Shown: positions 1-6,858 of the stretch, in pieces
How positions within the stretch are numbered: position 1 is the first letter of the stretch
Layout: each line of letters begins with the position of its first letter
DNA from: Lachnospiraceae bacterium
Lineage (GTDB): Bacteria > Bacillota_A > Clostridia > Lachnospirales > Lachnospiraceae
Reading direction: 5' to 3'
DNA: 32,319 nucleotides
Assembly: GCA_024691045.1 (NCBI GenBank)
Contig: JAILOC010000146.1
Location: forward strand, 1 to 32,319
The notes under the pieces: model-generated
The model's input: the letters and a program-made list of their open reading frames with translations, nothing else
Databases searched by the model: none
What the model was told of the DNA's origin: nothing
Translations under genes and position numbers: made by a program

Positions 1-367
1 CTTCGATATAAACTTCTTCTTCGATGAAATCGTAGGCCGGTGCGGGATAGACTATGGGCGGCTGTACCGGAATGACGATCGGTTCATTATCCGGTTCGGG
101 CACCTGAGCGGGCTCGGGAATGTCCGTAACCGCTTCCGTATCCGGGATGTCCGCATAAGGATCCGGCATTATGAAAAAGAGAATAAGACCCGCTATGGTA
201 AGAACCGCGAGTATGGCAGAGAGGATGATGGTCACCTCTCTGTCGCGGTTTCTTTTTTTGTCCTTCTCGGATTTTTCCCCGGCTGCTTTCTTTTTGACGG
301 CTTTTTCTTTGGCCGGTTTTTCAGAGGCAGCTTTTTCTTTTTTGGTTTCTTTTATTTCTGAAGGCAT
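1..367 (-). CDS. single-pass membrane protein, C-terminus off window
   Basis: This is the N-terminal 122 residues of a protein that runs off the left edge. Residues 1-42 are a highly charged Lys/Glu/Ala-rich cytoplasmic tail (start MPSEIKETKKEKAA). A single hydrophobic helix follows at about residues 43-63 (VTIILSAILAVLTIAGLI). After it comes a Pro/Glu/Asp-rich outside segment with PEP and PVQPP patches. The start codon overlaps the TAA stop of the zinc-ribbon gene upstream (stop 369-367, ATG 367-365, a TAATG overlap), so the two are probably translationally coupled. I do not recognise the family. The plan of charged tail, one helix and acidic outside part is shared with the neighbours at 367-1992 and 2775-4475. 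Confidence 0.8.
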   Translation of the reverse strand, partial: MPSEIKETKKEKAASEKPAKEKAVKKKAAGEKSEKDKKRNRDREVTIILSAILAVLTIAGLILFFIMPDPYADIPDTEAVTDIPEPAQVPEPDNEPIVIPVQPPIVYPAPAYDFIEEEVYIE

Positions 368-1992
368 TATCTGTTGATCCTGATGTTATCCCTGATCCAT
401 GCTCTGGTTTCGGCGGTGGTTCCGTTGGTGGTGCTTACCTGGAAATCGGGATCTGCTCCGGAACCGATATCATTGAATGCCCAGAAATGATTGAGGTCGA
501 TATTGGTTTCTGTTGCCTTTGATGGATCGAGTATGATAAGGATGCCTTCATTCTCGCCGAGCTTTTCCATGATGGTGTTAAACGCTTCGGTATATGGAGT
601 GGGATCGATTCCTGCTTCGCTGCAGTAATAGATTCCGTCATAGATGAGCTGAAGGTTGTAATCGGTCTCCTTGAGCACTCTGTCAATCTCATCAAGAGCA
701 TCCTCTGCAGTCATGGTCTTGTCCTTGATGCCGGTCTCGATATGCTTTCTGGTGACCCAGGCAAGGGAGTAGATGTAACGGAGTCTTAAGGGATCATCAA
801 GATCATCAAGACTGAAAAGGATCATATTTCCGTCATCGTCCACTAGGGAAGCCGCATCGGATGCCAGCTCCCATGCTTCGTCCCTTGACCAGTTATCGCG
901 GGAAGAGATCTCATTTATCGCAAGTATGTATTTTGCACGGTAGACTTCAATGAGGTTGTCGCTTGCCTCGGTCATCTCGGATGAGTCGACGGTGATACCT
1001 GCTTTTTGGAGCTTATCGGCATAACCGAGGATTTCATCGTAGTATGTTCTGGCCTGTACATAAAGATTCGCGCGGACCTTCTGTCCGTCGAGAAGCTCTA
1101 CGGAATGTTTTACCTGTGCTGAGTATTTGGAGAAGATGTCCTCGGCTTCCCTGGATACTTCATCCGCAAGATCGTAATCGTTTGCAAGGGTGATGATGAG
1201 ATCGAGTGCGGCGGGATATGAATCGGATATTCCTTCCGACTGGTCGCCTTCCTTGACGTAATCCTTGATCCGGTCCCTTATCTCGTCGATCTCGGCCGCT
1301 CTGGCAGCAGCTGCTTCCGGATCCTCTTCTTCGGGTTCGTCTTCGTCATCCTCCTCTTCATCGTCGTCCCTGTCACTTGTCTGGCTTGCGCCTGTATCAG
1401 GCCTTCTGCCTCCGGAGAAAACACCGAAGCTCTTGAGCGCAAGGAGAATTGCGACGACAAGGGCTGCGATGACGAGAAGTATTATGATGATGAGTCCCTT
1501 GAACGAACTCTTTTTTGCGGGAGCGGGTGCTTCGGCAGGTGCCGCTGCGGGAGCCGGCGATGAAGCACCGAGTGATGCAACGCCCGAATACTGTGGAGCT
1601 GATGCTGCGGGCTGAGCACCGGCATTAACGCTCGCTACGGGAGCTCCGCATCTGGTACAGAATTTGGTTCCTTCCTTTAATGGAGCTCCGCACTTGGCAC
1701 AGAGTGCGGGCAGGGCGGAAGCGGGAGACTTGGCTTCTTCTGCGGGCTTGTCCGAAACCCCGGGCCGGGCGTCGGTTACTGCCTTGGGTGTATCCGCAGG
1801 CTTTTCCGGAGCGGCCTGGGCGTCAGCAGCCTGTGCAGGCTTTTCTGCAGGCTCACTGTTTGCGGGAGCTACCTTGGGTATCTGAGCCACGGTCTCTTCC
1901 GGCTTGGGAGCGGGCATCTCTATCTTGGTTCCGCACTTGATGCAGAATTTCATATCATCCGAGATTTCGGCTTTGCAATTTGGACAATTCAT
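367..1992 (-). CDS. double zinc-ribbon single-pass membrane protein
   Basis: The 541-residue protein has two zinc ribbons of the CxxC-x10-CxxC type, at Cys3/6/17/20 and Cys98/101/112/115, separated by an Ala/Pro/Glu-rich linker. A second low-complexity linker leads to one membrane helix at about residues 166-187. An Asp/Glu run (about 208-224) and a mostly helical C-terminal domain of roughly 310 residues follow, presumably outside the cell. The start is well placed: AAGGGGGATC lies just upstream on the minus strand. Such zinc-ribbon proteins with a membrane anchor are common in Lachnospiraceae, but no function is known to me. The ribbon may bind protein or nucleic acid in the cytoplasm while the C-terminal part senses or scaffolds outside; that is inference. 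It is divergent from the ABC operon at 2148 and coupled to the next minus-strand gene. Confidence 0.85.
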   Translation of the reverse strand: MNCPNCKAEISDDMKFCIKCGTKIEMPAPKPEETVAQIPKVAPANSEPAEKPAQAADAQAAPEKPADTPKAVTDARPGVSDKPAEEAKSPASALPALCAKCGAPLKEGTKFCTRCGAPVASVNAGAQPAASAPQYSGVASLGASSPAPAAAPAEAPAPAKKSSFKGLIIIILLVIAALVVAILLALKSFGVFSGGRRPDTGASQTSDRDDDEEEDDEDEPEEEDPEAAAARAAEIDEIRDRIKDYVKEGDQSEGISDSYPAALDLIITLANDYDLADEVSREAEDIFSKYSAQVKHSVELLDGQKVRANLYVQARTYYDEILGYADKLQKAGITVDSSEMTEASDNLIEVYRAKYILAINEISSRDNWSRDEAWELASDAASLVDDDGNMILFSLDDLDDPLRLRYIYSLAWVTRKHIETGIKDKTMTAEDALDEIDRVLKETDYNLQLIYDGIYYCSEAGIDPTPYTEAFNTIMEKLGENEGILIILDPSKATETNIDLNHFWAFNDIGSGADPDFQVSTTNGTTAETRAWIRDNIRINR

Positions 1993-2021
1993 AATATTGA
2001 TCCCCCTTGAACTGAATAGGT

Positions 2022-2048
2022 ATCATAATTTGCTTATTGATTTGGCAA
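2022..2048 (-). promoter_or_regulatory. candidate promoter of the zinc-ribbon gene
   Basis: On the minus strand TTGCCA (2048-2043) and TATGAT (2027-2022) are separated by 15 bases, about 30 bases upstream of the 1992 start. The spacer is short, so this is tentative. Confidence 0.3.
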
Positions 2049-2050
2049 AA

Positions 2051-2078
2051 TTGACCATATTTTCTGATAACTTATTAT
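2051..2078 (+). promoter_or_regulatory. candidate sigma-A promoter of the ABC operon
   Basis: TTGACC (2051-2056) and TATTAT (2073-2078) with a 16-base spacer stand 70 bases before the ATG of the ATPase gene. This is the best promoter match in the divergent intergenic region. Confidence 0.5.
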
Positions 2079-2147
2079 ATATATTTGAGAATATTATTGC
2101 AAGACAGGCCGAAAACAAATATAATTTTGAAGTGTGTGGGTGATCAA

Positions 2148-2774
2148 ATGGTTGAAGTCACTAATGTATGTAAATCATACGGCAGAAAAAACATACTTAA
2201 TGGAGTAAGTTTTACGGCTTCTCCGGGACAGCAGATCGCGCTTGTAGGCAGGAATGGCTGCGGCAAGAGTACTCTTATGCAGATAATGGCAGGTCTTTTG
2301 AAAGCCGATTCGGGAAATGTCCTTTATTTTGGAAAAAAGCTCAGCCCGGGTGCCATGTTCTCACATACGGTGGGTTATCTTCCGCAGGAGAATCCTCTTA
2401 TAGAGGAATTGTCCGTTGCGGATAATATGTCGCTTTGGTCAGGCAGAAAGTGCAGGACGGGAGACGAAGCGGTTAAGATGTTCCAGCTTGAGGATATACT
2501 TAAGCAGCAGGTTTCAAAGCTTTCCGGAGGAATGAAGAGAAGGGTTGCCATAGCCTGTGCATGTGTTCATATGCCGCCGGTCATGCTTATGGATGAGCCT
2601 ACCGCCGCGCTTGATATCTATTACCGCACCGAGGTGCGGAAATGGATGAAGCAGTACCGCGAAATGAACGGTATCATTATCACTGTTACCCACGATTCCG
2701 ATGAAATGTCGGACTCGTCTGTATGTCTTCTTATTGAGGATGGATTACTTAAGGATTTTAGGGAGGAAAAGTAA
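2148..2774 (+). CDS. ABC transporter ATP-binding protein
   Basis: This 208-residue nucleotide-binding subunit would power an ABC-2 exporter. Visible motifs are Walker A (GRNGCGKST), the signature LSGGM, Walker B with its catalytic glutamate (VMLMDEP) and the H-loop histidine (TVTHDSDE), so it should hydrolyse ATP. I start it at the ATG at 2148 because GTGGGTGATC, an 8/10 match to the extended Shine-Dalgarno GGAGGTGATC, lies directly before it. An in-frame TTG at 2085 would add 21 residues that do not look like an ABC N-terminus. The next gene begins immediately after its stop. Its likely partners are the two permease genes at 4508 and 5713, in the same direction. The substrate is unknown. Confidence 0.92.
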   Translation: MVEVTNVCKSYGRKNILNGVSFTASPGQQIALVGRNGCGKSTLMQIMAGLLKADSGNVLYFGKKLSPGAMFSHTVGYLPQENPLIEELSVADNMSLWSGRKCRTGDEAVKMFQLEDILKQQVSKLSGGMKRRVAIACACVHMPPVMLMDEPTAALDIYYRTEVRKWMKQYREMNGIIITVTHDSDEMSDSSVCLLIEDGLLKDFREEK

Positions 2775-4475
2775 ATGCATTTTGATCCAAACACAGGCGA
2801 AAAGATCATGGATCCCGGAGATGAGATCCAAAACACTGCAGCTCAGGCAGTAACACCCGAGCAGGCAGCACAGAACGTGCAGGATGCGGCTCAGCAGGCA
2901 CAGGCCGCCGCACAGGCCGCTCAGCAGGCCGCTCAGCAGGCAGCAGCACCCGCTGCAGATGCAGCTCAGCAGGCACAGCAGGCTTATGCTCAGGCACAGC
3001 AGCCCCAGTTCCAGGCACAGCAGCCTCAGTTCCAGGCACAGCAGCCCCAGTTCCAGGCAGCACCCGCTGTACCCCAGGGAGAAAAGGTTAAGAAGGGACT
3101 TCCCATCGGAGCAGTCATCGGCATCGTCGCTGCTGTTCTTGTAGTTCTCGGAGTAGTTGCTTTCTTTTGTCTCAGAAACCTCGGCGGAAAGGTAACACTT
3201 GTCAATACACTGATCAACGCTTATGACGGAGAGTACCTTACCGAGGCATCCAAGGATTTCAAGATCGATCCCTTCGGAGAGTTTGGTTATACCGTAGAGG
3301 GTGAGATCGAAGATATAGAGTTTAACGTAGCGGTTGCAAGCAACGGCGGATCACATACCAGAAGTGCTTATGCTTCGGTTACTTATTCCGGCTTCACCGC
3401 TGATTTCACCGGATATATCGATGAGAAGAATATCAAGGCTTCCTGCCCTGTTCTCGGAGACTATCTCTTCCTTTATGATTATTCCAATAACGATAATGAC
3501 GGATTCCTCATCGAAATGCTCGAGGATAACGGCGTTGATGTTGAGGACTTCAATGCTGTTATCGGCTTCATGAATGACAATTCCGATCTTGTTAAGAAGT
3601 TCTATGACAAGAATGTCGATTATTTCATGGGTATCGCTAATGACCTTAACTTCAAGAAGACCGGAGAAAAAGAGACATTTACCGTAAACGGAAAGAGCGT
3701 TACCTGCAAGGAGTATCAGGCAGTCATCACCGAGGATCTCGTAGTTGAGTGGATCGAGGGATATCAGGAGCTCTGGGATGATTTCTACGAAGAGAACTCC
3801 GATGATTTCGAGATCATTGAGGACCTGGCAGGCATAGACTTTGATCTTGAAGATATGTTCGATGAGATGATCGATGCTTGCGATGACATGGAAGATACCA
3901 CCGTTTCCATCTTCTCAAAGGGAACTACCGCTGCCTGCATCCGTATCGAAGAAGATGACAACATGATCGAGATCCTTTTCAAGGGCGGCGATTACCTTGC
4001 TCAGAACGTGGAGATCAATTATGACTTCGACGGCGACGACGGAACCCTTCTTACCATCGAAGGCAAGACCAAGGGTGATGTTCAGACCACTACCATCGAG
4101 GCGGAAGAAGCTGATTACGAGCTCGAGTATTCCTACAACAGAAAGACCGGCGAGTTTACCATGACCAGCGAGATGTACGGACGCGAGATGTACAACATCG
4201 AGTGCACTCTTGAGATCAGCAAGAATGAGATCAAGTACACCTATGAAACCATGGAGATCTACGGCGAGGAAATTCCTTTCGATTCCCTGGTCATCACCTA
4301 CACTAACAAGGCTGAGATCAAGGAGCCCAAGAAGGGTGAAGAGATCGACCTCGGAAATATGGATGAGGACGAAATGCAGGATCTCGTAATGGATATCATG
4401 GAAGAGATCGAGGACAACGACGATCTTCAGGATGTTATGGAAGACTTCGAAGACCTTATGTGGTATTTCTATTGA
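2775..4475 (+). CDS. single-pass membrane protein with Gln/Ala-rich tail
   Basis: The 566-residue protein has a cytoplasmic tail of about 105 residues dominated by Ala and Gln. The tail includes three exact AQQPQFQ heptads at about residues 74-94. One membrane helix follows at about 109-132, then a very acidic outside domain of about 430 residues rich in Asp, Glu and aromatic residues. The start ATG follows the ATPase stop with no gap, and GGAGG at about 2762-2766 inside that gene is its ribosome site, so it is translated with the ATPase. There is no zinc ribbon, but the plan matches the zinc-ribbon proteins at 367-1992 and 6859-9249. I do not recognise the outside domain. Its place between ATPase and permease genes suggests an accessory subunit or cargo receptor of the exporter (inference). 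Confidence 0.85.
   Translation: MHFDPNTGEKIMDPGDEIQNTAAQAVTPEQAAQNVQDAAQQAQAAAQAAQQAAQQAAAPAADAAQQAQQAYAQAQQPQFQAQQPQFQAQQPQFQAAPAVPQGEKVKKGLPIGAVIGIVAAVLVVLGVVAFFCLRNLGGKVTLVNTLINAYDGEYLTEASKDFKIDPFGEFGYTVEGEIEDIEFNVAVASNGGSHTRSAYASVTYSGFTADFTGYIDEKNIKASCPVLGDYLFLYDYSNNDNDGFLIEMLEDNGVDVEDFNAVIGFMNDNSDLVKKFYDKNVDYFMGIANDLNFKKTGEKETFTVNGKSVTCKEYQAVITEDLVVEWIEGYQELWDDFYEENSDDFEIIEDLAGIDFDLEDMFDEMIDACDDMEDTTVSIFSKGTTAACIRIEEDDNMIEILFKGGDYLAQNVEINYDFDGDDGTLLTIEGKTKGDVQTTTIEAEEADYELEYSYNRKTGEFTMTSEMYGREMYNIECTLEISKNEIKYTYETMEIYGEEIPFDSLVITYTNKAEIKEPKKGEEIDLGNMDEDEMQDLVMDIMEEIEDNDDLQDVMEDFEDLMWYFY
2991..3053 (+). repeat. three 21-bp tandem repeats in coding sequence
   Basis: Units at 2991-3011, 3012-3032 and 3033-3053 differ by a single base (cagccc versus cagcct) and encode a seven-residue Gln-Pro-Phe repeat. 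The near identity points to recent slippage or unequal exchange. Confidence 0.9.
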
Positions 4476-4507
4476 TCCGATGATACGTACGGATCTTTGA
4501 TGAAGGT

Positions 4508-5728
4508 ATGAACTATTCTTTACAGTACATAAGAATAGAATTCAAAAGAGCCGTCCGTGCATTCTTAAGCGGACTTGCTACGCTTATCATAATATCTGCA
4601 ATAACTGTAGGCTCTGCGGCAGCGCTCTATACGCTGCTGCAGAGCCTTGGTATTTCCGAGCCTGTTAAGGTCGCGGTCTCCGTGCCCGGTGACGGCTCAA
4701 TGTCCGGGATGGCGATAAGGCTTCTCGAGGGAATGGATTCCATAAAGGCCGTCTGCGAATTCGAACTTACCGATGAGGCAGATGCAAGGGAAGGCATGTA
4801 TGACGGAAGGTTCGGAGCGGCGATAGTGCTTCCGGAGAATTTCTATGAGGGGGTCAACTACGGGTTAAATCCTCCCGCGCTTATTCTCATTCCGTCCGAT
4901 ATCACTCCCGGAGTAAGGAATTTCGGTGAACTGCTGGAAACCGCAACATCACTGGTGGATACCGTCGAAGGCGGAATATATGCGGTTACCGATGCGGGGC
5001 TCGTTTACGGAATGAAGGTCTCCAGGACCGATATGGAGAATTACCTTACAAATATCGCATTCGATACTCTTTTGAAAAGAACCAGGTTTTTCGGAGAAAG
5101 CTTTGAATCATCGCTCGATGTAAGCGGGCTTGTATCCTATTATGCCGTATGTGCCGGACTTATGATCGTAATGATCACCTGTACCGGATTCGGATACCTT
5201 TATTCGAAAAGGAGCAAGAGTGTGGAGCACTCACTCAGGAGAAACGGACTCGGTCCGGTGAAGACCGGCTTTGTGAAGCTCCTTGTAGAGATGTGCCAGC
5301 TCGTTCTGATTTTTACTGTCTATCTTCTGGTACTTAAACTGTTTTCACATATTCTGATCTCCCGCGAGAGCGAGGCACTCATTCTTTCGGGTGGATCGGT
5401 ATTGGAAGCCTGTGAGATACTTTCCGGCTTTAAGAATGTCATCCCCGTTCTTTTCTGCATATGCGGTTTTTCGCATTTTATCTACTGCCTTTTCAGGGGC
5501 AGGGAGGATTCGGGACTGATACTCCTTATCATGTTCATGATCATGCTGGTGCTCGGCGGCTGTATTGTTCCTTCCGTCTTTCTGCCGGATGCGGCGGTAA
5601 GCGCAGGAAGGTTCATGCCTGCGGCACTTTGGAGGGATGATGTTTTTAACGGCGGAATCGTAAGAGAACTTATAACGGGAGCCGCTTTGTTTGTGGCAGG
5701 GGAGGTGCTGTCGTGGTTAAATACCTGA
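4508..5728 (+). CDS. ABC-2 type permease, first half-transporter
   Basis: This 406-residue integral membrane protein has the ABC-2 layout: one helix at about 17-42, a large outside loop (about 45-205) and then five helices (about 210-231, 256-277, 310-329, 335-358, 383-402). The start is the ATG at 4508. Its ribosome site GAAGG sits unusually close (one base gap), so initiation may be weak or coupled to translation upstream. It overlaps the next permease by 16 bases, and the similar topology suggests they form a heterodimer driven by the ATPase at 2148. The substrate cannot be told. ABC-2 exporters of this shape move peptides, lipids or drugs in other Firmicutes. Confidence 0.82.
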   Translation: MNYSLQYIRIEFKRAVRAFLSGLATLIIISAITVGSAAALYTLLQSLGISEPVKVAVSVPGDGSMSGMAIRLLEGMDSIKAVCEFELTDEADAREGMYDGRFGAAIVLPENFYEGVNYGLNPPALILIPSDITPGVRNFGELLETATSLVDTVEGGIYAVTDAGLVYGMKVSRTDMENYLTNIAFDTLLKRTRFFGESFESSLDVSGLVSYYAVCAGLMIVMITCTGFGYLYSKRSKSVEHSLRRNGLGPVKTGFVKLLVEMCQLVLIFTVYLLVLKLFSHILISRESEALILSGGSVLEACEILSGFKNVIPVLFCICGFSHFIYCLFRGREDSGLILLIMFMIMLVLGGCIVPSVFLPDAAVSAGRFMPAALWRDDVFNGGIVRELITGAALFVAGEVLSWLNT

Positions 5729-6762
5729 TAAGGCTTTTCCTTATGCTCAAGGTAAGGCTTAAAAGTCCCTTCACATATGTATGGATACTTCTTATGTGGC
5801 TTCTTCTCTGGCTTGTAAATGAGTCATTGATCCCGTCCGAACAGCCTTCCGAGGTTATTATCCTGAACGAAGCCGGCGAGTACGGAAGCAAGGTCATGAA
5901 CGTCCTTGAAAACCGTGAAGACTATGTTTCAGCATATGTTTATACCGAAACAGACGATGAAGATCATCTGCGTGATATGGTCAGAAAGGGCCGTGCGGAA
6001 TGCGGTTTTATCTTCCCTGAAGATATGGAAGAAAGAGTCCTGGAGGGTGATACAAGGGGTATGGTAACCCTGGTCACCTCCGGTTTTTCCCTTAAGAGTG
6101 CGGCGGTAAGAGAGACGGTCTTTGCCGCCATGTTCAGAGTGATCTATGCGGATATGGTCGAAAATGCTGAAGCGGATATTTTCGAAGATCCCGGAGAGGT
6201 AAGGGATTACATCAGGGATAAATACGAATACCTTGTCACAAGCGATGAGGTCTTCGGCCTTGAATATGAAACCGTTGATCTTCCGGAAGGCGAGACTGCA
6301 GCTGCCTTTGCCGACAGATCTGATCCGGTCAGGGGAACAGCCGCGGTTCTTCTTTTTATACTGAGTCTGTATTCGGCCGGATCGTTTTTCGGTGAGAGCG
6401 GAAGATTCTACAGGGCACTGAATAAGAATGAAAGAGCTGTGAGCATGTTCCTGTATGAACTCTCATCCGTGGCAGTGCCTGCCGTATCGGCTTTCATCCT
6501 TATAAGGTGCTTTGACGGAGAGAGTGTTTCGTTTATAAGGGATCTGGGATGTTTCATCCTTCTGCTTGTATTCTGCTGTATATGGAGCGTGGTCTTTATC
6601 AGGTTTTTCAAAAGGATCGAAACTTATCTTCCCGCGGTGTCGGTCCTGCTTTTTGCTTCTTTTATACTATGCCCCGTATACTTCGATCCGGCCGGTTACC
6701 TTGCCGTTTTGGGCATCGTGACAAGGATATTGCCGCCGTCATTCTATCTGTACATGCTGTGA
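5713..6762 (+). CDS. ABC-2 type permease, second half-transporter
   Basis: The 349-residue protein repeats the topology of its upstream neighbour: a helix at about 20-36, an outside domain of roughly 170 residues, then about five helices between residues 211 and 347. It begins with GTG at 5713, preceded at good distance by GGGGAGG inside the upstream gene. The 16-base overlap implies coupled translation and equal amounts of the two permeases. Residue 349 is followed directly by TGA with no cytoplasmic tail. It probably forms the translocation pore together with the 4508 product. Confidence 0.82.
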   Translation: MVKYLIRLFLMLKVRLKSPFTYVWILLMWLLLWLVNESLIPSEQPSEVIILNEAGEYGSKVMNVLENREDYVSAYVYTETDDEDHLRDMVRKGRAECGFIFPEDMEERVLEGDTRGMVTLVTSGFSLKSAAVRETVFAAMFRVIYADMVENAEADIFEDPGEVRDYIRDKYEYLVTSDEVFGLEYETVDLPEGETAAAFADRSDPVRGTAAVLLFILSLYSAGSFFGESGRFYRALNKNERAVSMFLYELSSVAVPAVSAFILIRCFDGESVSFIRDLGCFILLLVFCCIWSVVFIRFFKRIETYLPAVSVLLFASFILCPVYFDPAGYLAVLGIVTRILPPSFYLYML

Positions 6763-6789
6763 GGTTTTCGTTCGCTGAATCCGGATCAT

Positions 6790-6818
6790 TTGACATTTTC
6801 ACGATAAAATAAGAAAAT
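6790..6818 (+). promoter_or_regulatory. candidate promoter of the zinc-ribbon gene at 6859
   Basis: A perfect TTGACA (6790-6795) is followed after 17 bases by a poor -10 (GAAAAT, 6813-6818). It lies in the 96-base gap after the permease gene, so the next gene may have its own transcript. Confidence 0.35.
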
Positions 6819-6858
6819 AACTGTGTTTTAACTGCACCTAAAGAAGGGAGACAAATCA

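Noticed and set aside
4474..4495. Terminator hairpin GATCCG/CGGATC between the 2775 and 4508 genes
   Set aside because: The stem is six pairs, overlaps the stop codon and is followed by only three T; the genes look like one operon.
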